NCBI GenBank assembly: GCA_021780905.1 | Contig: JAJXXW010000085.1 | Coordinates: 22,158 to 86,157, forward strand | Source of the DNA: a bacterium | GTDB taxonomy: Bacteria; Verrucomicrobiota; Verrucomicrobiia; Limisphaerales; UBA11358 | Length of the DNA stretch: 64,000 nucleotides | Reading direction: 5' to 3' | Made by a program: the position numbers and the translations under genes | In this document: positions 56,401-63,890 of the stretch, piece after piece | How the letters are laid out: each line of letters begins with the position of its first letter | Position numbering within the stretch: position 1 is the first letter of the stretch | Notes under the pieces: model-generated | What the model was told of the DNA's origin: nothing | The model's input: the letters and a program-made list of their open reading frames with translations, nothing else | Databases searched by the model: none

Positions 56401-57954
56401 CAGAGTGGAGGGTTGCAGCGGAACCGACGCGCTCCATGCAGAATTGATGCCGTTGGTGTAATTGCCCCGAATGCGATAGGACACATCGTAATTGTTGCTA
56501 TTGTTGGGATCGAGACTGTCCCCGGAAAGGTCATCCAGATAACGGGTGCCGCCAGCGGCCACGGTGAAATCCTGCACCGTGCCGGCATCCGTTTTTTCCA
56601 CCGTGTAGTTGGCCACCGCGCCTGACGACGGCAGCCAGCCCACGGTGGCGGTATTATTGGCTTGGTTTAAGGCGGCGGTCAATCCTTGCGGCGCGGCGGG
56701 GGTGTAAAAAACATTCGGATTTAGGCCGTTTTGGAATTTATACAAATTACTATAACCATCACCCGCCGGATCGCCGTAAGGGTCCACGCCGTTCGTCCCG
56801 AAGTATTGCTGTTCCCACCAGTCCGGCAGGCCGCTCCCGTCGCTGCTCATCCAGGACCGCAGACGCATAAACAAGGTGGGCCGGCCATCCTGGGCGACGC
56901 TCGCCGGAGTCCAGTTCGTCAGTTCCGAGCCATAAACAAAGCCTTCGGACTGCCAGTTGGTTTGGGTGAGGTTCGTTTTCGATTGCAATTCATACAGGAT
57001 GTCCGCCGTGGTGTTGACCACAAACAGGTTGGCGAGGTTGTTGGAAATGCTGGGCGGTGAAAGCGCCAGGTTGCTGCCATACTGGTTGGTCAGCGATTCC
57101 ACGTCCGACGCGAACATCGCGGCGGCGTTATAGGGGCTGATCAAATAATCCGGGTAATACCAGGCGTAGATTTGCTGGACATCATTGGAACTGAGCGGAT
57201 AACCGTAGGTTTGCACCGTGTTGAACAAGCCGTGTGCCTGACAGACGCCGCTGCTGTCACTGCCAATCCAAAATCCATTGGTCAACACCTCCGGGCCGGG
57301 ATAAACCGTCACCCCGGGGCCGTTGGTCGCCAGCACCCCGTCGAAATACAACGCGGTATTCGTCGCCGAATACGTCAGGGCCACGAAATGAAAATAATTC
57401 GTGGTCCACGAAATCGGGCAGGAAATGTAGGTGGTCAGGTTGCTCGACAGGTCGTTGGTCTGGGCAGCGAAATACAGGTTGGCCCCGGCCGGGTCCACAA
57501 AAATGCTCCACCAGCCCAGACTGGAATCCGGCGTATAACTGCCCGCTTCCAGCAAGCGTCCCCACTCGCCCGGCCCGGTGCCGCCGGCATTGGTGCTGCT
57601 CCACGAGCCGGGGGCGAACCAAAAGGCCACACTGCCAACATCCACGGTCAGGTTGGTCAGGTTGGTTTCCGTGACATTAAATTGCAACCAAGCGGACAGA
57701 TTGGTGTCCACCACGAGCGAGTCTGCGCTGGCATCGCCAAGGTGGGAATAACTGATGTTTGTGAAGGAAATGGGGGAATCGCTCTGGTCGCTCGTCCAGT
57801 TGGTGTGGTCATAAAACGACCATGAATCCAACGGCGTGTTGGTGGGGGCATTGTTGCCGCCGCTCGGAAAGGATTGGGCTGGGACACCGCCACACGAAAA
57901 CCAGAACGCCAGCAGAATGACAACAGCAAATTTGACCGGCTTGATCCCACGCAT
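53398..57954 (-). CDS. Giant secreted LamG/FN3 protein with C-terminal alpha/beta-hydrolase part
   Basis: 1518 residues. Signal peptide (AVVILLAFWFSCGGVPA), a LamG-like lectin domain (~40-270), a motif LPDWWEQQYFG with a thrombospondin-3-like Asp-rich stretch (~370-395), a fibronectin-III-like domain (~420-510), a long beta-rich middle, the segment duplicated at 52155 (~972-1047), a RDLENFFRLWICG stretch (~1060), and a lipase-like C-terminal region (~1230-1518) with VMVHGINVG and the nucleophile elbow AHSQG (~1326). It is exported and probably cell-surface or released. The role could be degradative or interactive. It is the first gene of a two-gene unit with the membrane-anchored protein. Low-complexity Asn/Thr/Ser content is high. 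Confidence 0.75.
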   Translation of the reverse strand: MRGIKPVKFAVVILLAFWFSCGGVPAQSFPSGGNNAPTNTPLDSWSFYDHTNWTSDQSDSPISFTNISYSHLGDASADSLVVDTNLSAWLQFNVTETNLTNLTVDVGSVAFWFAPGSWSSTNAGGTGPGEWGRLLEAGSYTPDSSLGWWSIFVDPAGANLYFAAQTNDLSSNLTTYISCPISWTTNYFHFVALTYSATNTALYFDGVLATNGPGVTVYPGPEVLTNGFWIGSDSSGVCQAHGLFNTVQTYGYPLSSNDVQQIYAWYYPDYLISPYNAAAMFASDVESLTNQYGSNLALSPPSISNNLANLFVVNTTADILYELQSKTNLTQTNWQSEGFVYGSELTNWTPASVAQDGRPTLFMRLRSWMSSDGSGLPDWWEQQYFGTNGVDPYGDPAGDGYSNLYKFQNGLNPNVFYTPAAPQGLTAALNQANNTATVGWLPSSGAVANYTVEKTDAGTVQDFTVAAGGTRYLDDLSGDSLDPNNSNNYDVSYRIRGNYTNGINSAWSASVPLQPSTLTASIIPGPNGATLLAVAGLPATAATVRLLVMDDNINLTVGSSFAYAENLPIASFTNGLALLPAAWEPPAEDANGFAEYDLFVQSVDASGNPGASSFVGTEASDLGNPIANGGWIGEFWSPLFFDGRAQLEQNLKFLLRAATVDNSFGYYTGTVYDNGYNARTFPTNFCEASFYQNFSYASGNSGGYYYAVNPPFLNTLQPFQDNYLYANCAFDQTKLNPWGFLNTGIIQQEWLPYFVEYLAFSNSLAYTFIPPATNGAAIPALGPDQAQWLESGAYCSWDNWRYEVGISNVNYSGTNTMQSGVRNIFGLPFLSTEIAWGNGSSSQIATLYPGQSTTNGLFYYTQTAQPGLQLVEYDFWNPNDGHNDVNYVWQTPEPLPEGVGFSPTNQSNPLLLVPVGGSIQIAGYAKLAVQNGYAGVYGYLGQYFDQAYSTDANGNATTNPTGVLSSYGYFFATEAGQAALVTMPDLDTGARGTGTVYCVSMNVDANHDGTMDTSFNGPDATSQASPDVVWVNNGYIQPGSGGGLDKDLPVAPTTTNYNFGQITCPRDLENFFRLWICGVPAMTYSNNLSATLTCSAITGSPAINIFAAETNGGILYLTDTNTAQSLVNQTKLGTVGATTSGSGTLVFPNSFFDGSTKHLLFEGAGIGEGQFTLTIYQGTNAICQSSVYLDLHDVKDFYERVVITNNTSSAKSGWTSGIEIVQPASASGLGADTNLIVMVHGINVGNWHWLNASETVFKRLYWAGYQGKFSTVKWPCNLLTPIPSPLSPANFNDSELQGYKSSTAFTAYMNNLRFRFPNYRRNIIAHSQGNTVVSEALKYGLSFDTYILTQGALPDSAYDINATNDPDLLGRAPTPESQPMGYLGVYTNLTGNIVNFYNPQDPVLDIWVKDQEVLKPSIYFDTSNYTFDGTNSYYDPFIGFNYLVTDPEESRAEVSRSRTLPIGQSEPETPHGVIRSAIDLHARFNFGNTSFDDHSAQWVWPIQTTIGYYQQVREAIKP

Positions 57955-58455
57955 ATTTATCTTTCCTGCAAACCCCGGATCGGAACTAAAGAGCGCGGAC
58001 TTGACGCGCCCCTATCCAGGCACCGCGAAGCGCCTTCACAGATGACGCGCCAAGCCGCGCCATCGGGCGCGCGCTTGAGCAATCTGTGAGGGCTTGGAAA
58101 TTCGCGGTTTCGGATAGGCCCCGTAGCCAAAGCTACGCAAAGTTGTTTTTAGTTTTGAATCGTTTTTTTATTTAGCTGACGAGGTTTGTTCTACGCCTTT
58201 CGCCGGATAATGCCAAGCAGTATTTTCAGTTTCGGTCTGATCCAGGCAAATCCAGGTTTTTTGGCCGGACAAAATATGGTTGGTATTTCACAACTGAGCA
58301 TTTGTTTTTAAACGCCTTCCGGTGCGAGGCTCTTTCTGTAAACAATCAAAATGAGCCAGCCGCTCACATGGTCAACGAAATACCGGTGGAACCAAAAAGA
58401 TTCCCAAGGTGATCCGCTCCGTTAGAACGGCCTCGCTCCCGACAACAGCAATCCT
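57955..58455. other. 500-bp intergenic region
   Basis: Between divergent genes at 57954 and 58456. It holds the structured element at 58011-58137 and an A+T-rich part (58138-58330), likely promoters for both sides. No protein frame is convincing. Confidence 0.5.
58011..58137. other. Structured non-coding element upstream of the giant gene
   Basis: Nested arms: CCTATCC (58011-58017) with GGATAGG (58112-58118); TCACAGAT (58036-58043) with ATCTGTGA (58082-58089); an inner GC hairpin (58056-58061 with 58066-58071); and CCAAGCC (58050-58056) with GGCTTGG (58091-58097), which would cross the second helix like a pseudoknot or compete with it. A short CGTAGC/GCTACG hairpin (58122-58137) follows. On the minus strand this is the leader of the 1518-residue gene. 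No known riboswitch is recognised. Confidence 0.5.
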
Positions 58456-58962
58456 ATGCCAAATACTGACATCAATACCGCGCAACTCACCGCCGCCGAC
58501 CTGACGGACATCAAAACATCCCTGTCCGCCGTGGACGCCAAAATGCCCTTCTACCAAACGCTCACGATGGCACAGCGCAAAAAATTGCGCAAAGTCGGCC
58601 CCGAACGTCTCTCCTTCGTCGAAAACGCGCTGGCCGCCGCCCAAAACCATCCCGACATCTTCCCGGCCACCTTCGACACGGCGGGTTTTGCCGTCAACGT
58701 GGGCACGTTTCAAAACATGACCGAAGTCAACAGTCTCACGGCCGCCCTCCATTCCAAGACCGACGACACCCGGATCGAGTTGGGGGTGATTTCCATGGAC
58801 AAGGCTTCAGACGTGTATAATTACGTCAAGGCCGCCGCCAAGAAGACGCCCGGTCTCAAGCCGCTGGCCGATCAGTTGGGGGTGCTTTATGCCAAAGCCG
58901 CCGCCACCCGCCGCGCCAACGCCAAGGCCAAAGCCGCCACCACCACGCCACCGGCAAAATGA
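58456..58962 (+). CDS. Hypothetical helical protein
   Basis: 168 residues, predominantly helical, no signal peptide or TM. The N-terminal part MPNTDINTAQLTAADLTDIK and the central LTMAQRKKLRKVGPERLSFVENAL are charged; the tail is Ala/Lys/Pro-rich (ATRRANAKAKAATTTPPAK). I do not recognise the family from sequence. It looks like a soluble four-helix-type protein. It is followed by the 21-bp tandem array. The coding sequence has normal codon use. Confidence 0.65.
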   Translation: MPNTDINTAQLTAADLTDIKTSLSAVDAKMPFYQTLTMAQRKKLRKVGPERLSFVENALAAAQNHPDIFPATFDTAGFAVNVGTFQNMTEVNSLTAALHSKTDDTRIELGVISMDKASDVYNYVKAAAKKTPGLKPLADQLGVLYAKAAATRRANAKAKAATTTPPAK

Positions 58963-59063
58963 GCCCTGCCACCGGGGCGGGCGAATCGCCCCAAAAACGG
59001 ACAAAAAATGACCGTTTAAGGATAAAACATTGATAATCTGTCAGTTAATGACAAATCACCTGC

Positions 59064-59294
59064 AGATCTGAACTGCAAGCTGGTAGATCGGATTAACGCG
59101 CTTGTAGATCAGAACTGCGAAATCACAGATCCGAGCTACGAGCTTGCAGATCGGAACTAAAAAATCGTAGTTCGGATGAACGAGCTGATAGATCGGAACT
59201 GCGAAATCGCAGATCAAAGCTACGAGCTTGTAGATCGGAAGAGCGAACTCGTAGATCGAAACTGCGAGCTGGTAGTCCCGAAGCGCGAGAAAGT
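59064..59294. repeat. Tandem array: 11 copies of a 21-bp (3 x 7) unit
   Basis: Units follow AGATCGG AACTGCG AGCTTGT; 11 copies fill 59064-59294 without gaps, and nearly every 7-mer begins with A. One frame gives the heptapeptide pattern DRNCELV (for instance MNELIDR NCEIADQ SYELVDR KSELVDR), but the fifth copy has a TAA at 59158-59160, so no single frame spans the array. No spacers, so not CRISPR. The only long frame in it starts at ATG 59176 and runs into the convergent gene. Confidence 0.85.
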
Positions 59295-59460
59295 CGCCCT
59301 AACCAACCTGCAAGCCAGCCTCAAATGCAACCCTCAACCCCACTGGATTAAAATCATGGCCTTTGACCTGACCCTGCCCAAAGTAGATGCACCCCTCGAC
59401 GCGGCCGTCATGTGCGCCGGACATCTGACGTTGGGGGATGGTGCTTTTAGACAGGTTGGG

Positions 59461-59934
59461 TCAAAACCGGGTGCCGCTGGCGAGCACGCGGCTTTGAATT
59501 TCGCGGAAGCTGTGCAGCAACGTGTCGTTGTCGGCGACAGCCTTTTCCACGAGCTGTTTGAGTAGAAACAGTTCCGAACTGTTGATGACGGCGTGGACGC
59601 TGTGCTTGAACGCCTCCAGCGGCGTGAAGGTCTGGAAGGCATCGCCAACGAGCAGCATGGTCGCGTGCCGACGCTGGCTAACCGGCATATTTTGGATCGC
59701 CAGGAGGGTTTGATTTTCCTCGGGCGTGTTCGCCCCGAAAAGCTGCTCGATGACGACGACCTGATAACGCGCCTGGCTGAAGCGGTTCAGAAAATCCGTG
59801 TGGGTGGCGGCGGTGTGGACCTTGTAGCCCAGTTCCGTCAGCGCCTGCTTGACCGCCTCCAGCCACTCGGGCGTGGAAAAGGCAATCAACGCCGGCTTGT
59901 CGTTGCTGCTGACGAAATCAAAGGTGCCGTTCAT
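59461..59934 (-). CDS. Receiver-like protein lacking the phospho-acceptor, in the pilTU operon
   Basis: 157 residues with the alternating pattern of a CheY fold: ALIAFSTPEWLEAVKQALTE, YKVHTAATHTDFLNRF, YQVVVIEQLFG, HATMLLVGDAF and FKHSVHAVINSSELFLLKQ. There is no acidic pair after strand 1, and Glu stands where the phosphorylated Asp is expected (VVIEQ). So it is a pseudo-receiver. Its ATG overlaps the pilU stop (ATGA, 59931-59934). An adaptor for the retraction motors is plausible but inferred. Confidence 0.7.
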   Translation of the reverse strand: MNGTFDFVSSNDKPALIAFSTPEWLEAVKQALTELGYKVHTAATHTDFLNRFSQARYQVVVIEQLFGANTPEENQTLLAIQNMPVSQRRHATMLLVGDAFQTFTPLEAFKHSVHAVINSSELFLLKQLVEKAVADNDTLLHSFREIQSRVLASGTRF

Positions 59935-61136
59935 TTTAATTTAAGGACGGGCGGGGCCGCCACATGGTCGCCGGTGTCGCCGGCCCGGCTGGCCTTCATG
60001 CGCAGGGTGTTCGCCGAGGCGTTCATTTCGCCCCGCGTCTTCTTGATGGCATCAATGCCGCGCGAGACGACACTGCGTTTGGTGCAATACAACAGCGCGG
60101 TCTCTTCGGTGATTAAGCCCTGCTCGAAGGCGTCGAGACAGGCATTGTCAAACGTGCGCCAGCCGAAGGGATAACTGGCCTCGATGATTTCATAAAACGT
60201 CTTGCCTTCGGATTCCCCGAGCCGGATGGCCTCCTGAATGCGGAGATTGGAGCCCATGAGTTCGACCAGCGCGAACCGGCCGCCGCTCACTTTCGGCACC
60301 AACCGCTGACTGGCAACCCAGCGGAGCGTGTCGGAAAGCCGCGTGCGCACCTGCTCCTGCTCCTCCGGATCGAACATGCCGAGAATGCGGTTGATGGTTT
60401 CGCCGGCATTGACCGTATGCAGCGTGCTTAAAACCAGATGGCCGGTTTCCGCCGCGCTCAAGGCGATTTTCACCGTTTCGCGGTCACGCATTTCGCCGAC
60501 CAGAATCACCTTCGGCGCCTGGCGCAACGCCGCGCGGAGACCGCTGGCATAGGTGTCGAAATCCAAACCCAGTTCGCGCTGGTTGAACGTGGCGACCTTG
60601 TGCGGATGCAGATACTCGACCGGATCCTCCAGCGTGACGATGTGAACCGGCTTGGTGCGGTTGATCTCGTCCAGAATGGCGGCGAGGGTCGTGGACTTGC
60701 CGGAGCCGGTGGCACCGGTCACCAAGATCAGGCCGGTCTTTTCTTTGGGCAGCTCCTTGAACACGAGCGGAAAATTCAACCGCTCCAGCGTGGGCACCTG
60801 GGCGTTCAACTGACGGCACACGATGGAAAAACTGCCGCGCTGGGAAAAAATATTCACGCGGAACCGCGCCCGGTCGGCCAGGGAATACGAGGCGTCGCAC
60901 GAGCCATGCCGCAACAGATCCTCGATGTGCCAGAGATTGTCGCCGATCATGTTCAACGCGATGGTTTCGATCTGGAACGGCGTCAGCTTGTCAATCGGCG
61001 GATCCAGGATCACCGGCTTCAACTCGCCATAGGCCTCCACCTGCGGCGGCCGGTCCACCGTGAACAGCAGATCCGAGACCTCCGGCTGCGAGGCCAGCAT
61101 GGCGGTCAAAATTTGGTCTAGCTCGGGGCGACGCAT
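59931..61136 (-). CDS. pilU: Type IV pilus retraction ATPase (PilU-like)
   Basis: 401 residues. N-terminal PAS-like domain, Walker A GATGSGKST (~res 139), Asp box (THIVTLEDPVEYLH region), Walker B VILVGEMRDRET and His box TGHLVLSTLHT. The C-terminal tail is extended (ANTLRMKASRAGDTGDH). Follows pilT by three bases, as in classical pilT-pilU pairs. It hydrolyses ATP to depolymerise the pilus at the inner-membrane base, likely with PilT. Confidence 0.88.
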   Translation of the reverse strand: MRRPELDQILTAMLASQPEVSDLLFTVDRPPQVEAYGELKPVILDPPIDKLTPFQIETIALNMIGDNLWHIEDLLRHGSCDASYSLADRARFRVNIFSQRGSFSIVCRQLNAQVPTLERLNFPLVFKELPKEKTGLILVTGATGSGKSTTLAAILDEINRTKPVHIVTLEDPVEYLHPHKVATFNQRELGLDFDTYASGLRAALRQAPKVILVGEMRDRETVKIALSAAETGHLVLSTLHTVNAGETINRILGMFDPEEQEQVRTRLSDTLRWVASQRLVPKVSGGRFALVELMGSNLRIQEAIRLGESEGKTFYEIIEASYPFGWRTFDNACLDAFEQGLITEETALLYCTKRSVVSRGIDAIKKTRGEMNASANTLRMKASRAGDTGDHVAAPPVLKLK

Positions 61137-61139
61137 AAA

Positions 61140-62237
61140 TCACAGCCCATCTTCGTCATCCGGCGGATGCGCCATGAGCGGGCGAAACCGTTTTTTATCG
61201 AGCGACTTGTCGTAGGCATCGTCCGGCGACACCCGTTTCATGCGAACGTGCTCCATGATGTGGTCGTCCAACTGCTGGTTGCCGAATTTCTTGCCGACTT
61301 GGATCATGCCCTGAATCTGGTGCGTCTTGCCTTCGCGCACCAGATTCGCCACGGCCGTGTTGAACACCAGAACCTCAAACGCCGCCACCCGGCCTTTTTT
61401 GTCCGAGCGCTTGAACAAGGTTTGCGCGACCACGCCCTTGAGCGCCTCGGACAGCGTCTGCCGGATCTTGTTCTGCTGATCCGCCGGAAAAACGTCAATG
61501 ATGCGGTCCACCGTCTTGGCCGCGCTTTGCGTGTGCAGCGTGCCGAACACCAAGTGACCGGTCGCCGCCGCCGTGATGGCCAGCTCGATGGTCTCCAAAT
61601 CGCGCATTTCACCGACCAGAATGATGTCCGGGTCTTCGCGCAACGCGCCGCGCAGGCCGGAGGCGAAAGACTTGGTGTGGACCCCCACTTCGCGGTGGTT
61701 CACGAGGCAGCTTTTGCTCTCGTGGACAAATTCAATCGGATCTTCCAGCGTGATGATGTGGTCTTTGCGGTTGCGGTTGCAGTAATCCACGATCGCGGCG
61801 AGCGTGGTGGATTTGCCGGAGCCCGTCGGGCCGGTCACGACCACCAACCCGCGGTTGAGCATCGCAAATTTTTTGAAGACCGGCGGCAGCGGCGCCTCCA
61901 GCTTTTCAAAATCCTCGAAGGACAATACCCGGCTGGGAATCTGCCGGAACACCGCGCTGACGCCGTTTTTCTGGTTGAAGAAATTGACGCGGAACCGCGA
62001 GATGTTCGGAATTTCGTAACCGAAGTCCACGTCACCGGTTTCCTCGAACTGTTTGATTTTGTAATCCGGCGCGATTTCGTAGAGCATCGTCTTGAGCGAA
62101 TCGTTATCCAGCGGCGGATAATCCACGCGCATGAGTTCGCCGTTGATGCGGAGCATCGGCGGGTTGCCGGAAGCCATGTGCAAATCGGATGCCTTCTGCT
62201 CGAACATCAGATTGAAAAACGCATCAATTTTAGCCAT
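61140..62237 (-). CDS. pilT: Type IV pilus retraction ATPase PilT
   Basis: 365 residues from ATG 62237 (MAKIDAFFNLMFEQKASDLH), preceded by GAGAGGA. Walker A GPTGSGKST, LEDPIEFVH, Walker B IILVGEMRDLET, TGHLVFGTLHTQSA, the PilT motifs. Forms a hexamer that powers retraction and twitching motility. An upstream ATG at 62261 has weaker support. The gene is divergent from the MidA-like gene (52-bp gap), so a promoter for both may be there. Confidence 0.95.
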   Translation of the reverse strand: MAKIDAFFNLMFEQKASDLHMASGNPPMLRINGELMRVDYPPLDNDSLKTMLYEIAPDYKIKQFEETGDVDFGYEIPNISRFRVNFFNQKNGVSAVFRQIPSRVLSFEDFEKLEAPLPPVFKKFAMLNRGLVVVTGPTGSGKSTTLAAIVDYCNRNRKDHIITLEDPIEFVHESKSCLVNHREVGVHTKSFASGLRGALREDPDIILVGEMRDLETIELAITAAATGHLVFGTLHTQSAAKTVDRIIDVFPADQQNKIRQTLSEALKGVVAQTLFKRSDKKGRVAAFEVLVFNTAVANLVREGKTHQIQGMIQVGKKFGNQQLDDHIMEHVRMKRVSPDDAYDKSLDKKRFRPLMAHPPDDEDGL

Positions 62238-62289
62238 AAATCCTCTCGGTTGAAACGACATTAGCCAAAGCCATGATCCTCTGCAAGCA

Positions 62290-63375
62290 ATGAAAATGCC
62301 GACTCAAGCCATCCGCGAGGAAATTCTGGCCGGCGGCGCGATTTCCTTCGCCCGCTTCATGGAACTCGCGCTTTACTGTCCCGAAACCGGCTATTACGAG
62401 TCAGAAAAGGACACGGTGGGCCGGGCCGGCGACTTCATCACCAGCATCAGCACCGGCAGCTTGTTCGGCGAGCTGCTGGCGGTTCAATTCGCCGGCTGGC
62501 TGGAGGAATTGCGGATTGCGGATTGCGGACTGAGGATTATCGAGGCCGGCGCGCACGACGGCAAACTGGCCGCCGACATTTTGTGCTGGCTGCAAACGCA
62601 CCGGCCAAAACTTTTTTCCGAAATCGAATACGGCATCATTGAGCCGTCCGCACGTCGGCAGGCCTGGCAACGGGAAACTCTGAAAGCTTTTGCCAGCGTC
62701 CGCTGGTTTTCACATTTCCACGATTCGGCAATTCAGCGCTTCAACGGCATTCTTTTCAGCAACGAACTGCTCGACGCCCTGCCCGTCCGCCGACTCGGCT
62801 GGGATGCGAAGGCTAAACGCTGGTTCGAGTGGGGCGTCACGCTTGCCGGCGATAAGTGCGTGTGGTGTAAAATGCCGACAGATGATTTGCCATCCTCCAT
62901 CCTCCATCTGCCACCTTCGCTTTTAGAAGTGCTGCCCGACGGCTATATCCTCGAAACATCGCCCGCCGCTGAAAACTGGTGGCGTGAAGCCGCGAAGATT
63001 TTGGCGCGCGGCAAACTGCTGGCGATTGATTACGGCTTCACCGCCAACGAACAGCTTTCGCCCGCACGACGGAACGGCACGCTTCGCGCCTATCATCGCC
63101 ACCACGTCGCCGATGACTTGCTGGCGCATCCCGGCGAACAGGATTTGACCGCGCACGTCAATTTCTCCGCCATTCAAAAAGCCGGCGAGGAAGCCGGTTT
63201 GACGACGGAATATTTTTACACCCAGCCGCAATTCCTCACGCGCATTTTAGAAAGGGCCGTGGTGAAAAAAACCTTCGGTCGTCTGAACTCAAAACAGGTG
63301 CGCCAGTTCCAGACGCTCACTCATCCCGAACACCTCGGCCGCGCCTTCCGCGTGCTGGTGCAATCACGCGGCTGA
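62290..63375 (+). CDS. Class I SAM methyltransferase of the MidA/NDUFAF7 family
   Basis: 361 residues. IREEILAGGAISFARFMELALYCPETGYY with FITSISTGSLFGELLA, then the SAM part IIEAGAHDGKLA (~res 85), SNELLDALPVRRLG and LLAIDYGFTANE. In mitochondria NDUFAF7 methylates Arg in complex I subunit NDUFS2; the bacterial role is uncertain. Two heptanucleotide repeats lie inside: ATTGCGG at 62508 (encodes LRIADCGLRI) and CATCCTC at 62891. Confidence 0.85.
   Translation: MKMPTQAIREEILAGGAISFARFMELALYCPETGYYESEKDTVGRAGDFITSISTGSLFGELLAVQFAGWLEELRIADCGLRIIEAGAHDGKLAADILCWLQTHRPKLFSEIEYGIIEPSARRQAWQRETLKAFASVRWFSHFHDSAIQRFNGILFSNELLDALPVRRLGWDAKAKRWFEWGVTLAGDKCVWCKMPTDDLPSSILHLPPSLLEVLPDGYILETSPAAENWWREAAKILARGKLLAIDYGFTANEQLSPARRNGTLRAYHRHHVADDLLAHPGEQDLTAHVNFSAIQKAGEEAGLTTEYFYTQPQFLTRILERAVVKKTFGRLNSKQVRQFQTLTHPEHLGRAFRVLVQSRG
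62508..62535. repeat. ATTGCGG heptanucleotide tandem repeat inside the MidA-like gene
   Basis: ATTGCGG ATTGCGG ATTGCGG ACTGAGG; same unit as at 21383. Confidence 0.7.
62891..62918. repeat. CATCCTC heptanucleotide repeat inside the MidA-like gene
   Basis: CATCCTC CATCCTC CATCTGC CACCTTC, four 7-nt units, encoding PSSILHLPPS. Confidence 0.65.
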
Positions 63376-63390
63376 TGCTACCATTCTCGC

Positions 63391-63804
63391 ATGGGCGCAT
63401 TTCCCGTCAGCCTCGAAAAAGAAAGCCAGCTGGCGCAGCGCATGGCCGCGCTCGGCGTGCGCGAGGCGGACATTGAGGAAAGTTTTGTCCGCTCCGGCGG
63501 CCACGGCGGCCAGAACGTCAACAAGGTTTCCACCTGCGTCATGTTGCTGCACCGGCCGACTGGCGTGTCGGTGAAATGTCAGGAGACGCGCCAACAGGGT
63601 CTCAACCGGTTCATCGCCCGCCGGCGGTTGCTCGACAAGATTGAAGAACGGAAGAGCGGCTTCATCGCCGCGCAACGCGCTGAAATTGAGAAGATCCGCC
63701 GCCAGAAACGCAAGCGTTCACGCCGTGCCAAAAATAAAATGCTCGCCGACAAGTCCCATCACGCCGGCAAAAAGGCCGCGCGCCGGCCGGTGGCGCTGGA
63801 TTGA
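63391..63804 (+). CDS. Release-factor-like GGQ-domain protein
   Basis: 137 residues. The only recognised domain is RF-1-like with the catalytic loop [14 protein letters not shown] (~res 33), then [22 protein letters not shown] basic Lys/Arg-rich tail ([15 protein letters not shown]) is typical for ArfB/YaeJ- and C12orf65-like rescue factors that free peptides from stalled ribosomes. It lacks codon-recognition domains. 15 bp after the MidA-like gene, so likely co-transcribed. Confidence 0.88.
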   Translation: MGAFPVSLEKESQLAQRMAALGVREADIEESFVRSGGHGGQNVNKVSTCVMLLHRPTGVSVKCQETRQQGLNRFIARRRLLDKIEERKSGFIAAQRAEIEKIRRQKRKRSRRAKNKMLADKSHHAGKKAARRPVALD

Positions 63805-63890
63805 CCGCAACGGATTCTGGCGACCGCCACAGCAAAATAATGTTCGCTTTGTGTGCCGGAATCCGGCGAAACGTGCTAAACTGTCCGGGC

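Noticed and set aside
58112..58140. c-di-GMP-I (GEMM) riboswitch, because of GCTACGCAAAG and GGGGCCTA strings
   Set aside because: The strings are in the wrong order and strand relation and the tetraloop-receptor parts are missing.
59064..59294. CRISPR array
   Set aside because: Repeats are contiguous, 21 bp and diverged, with no spacers or cas genes.
59176..59565. 129-residue frame through the 21-bp array
   Set aside because: The second half is the antisense of the pseudo-receiver gene and the repeat part upstream is cut by a TAA, so it is not annotated as a gene.
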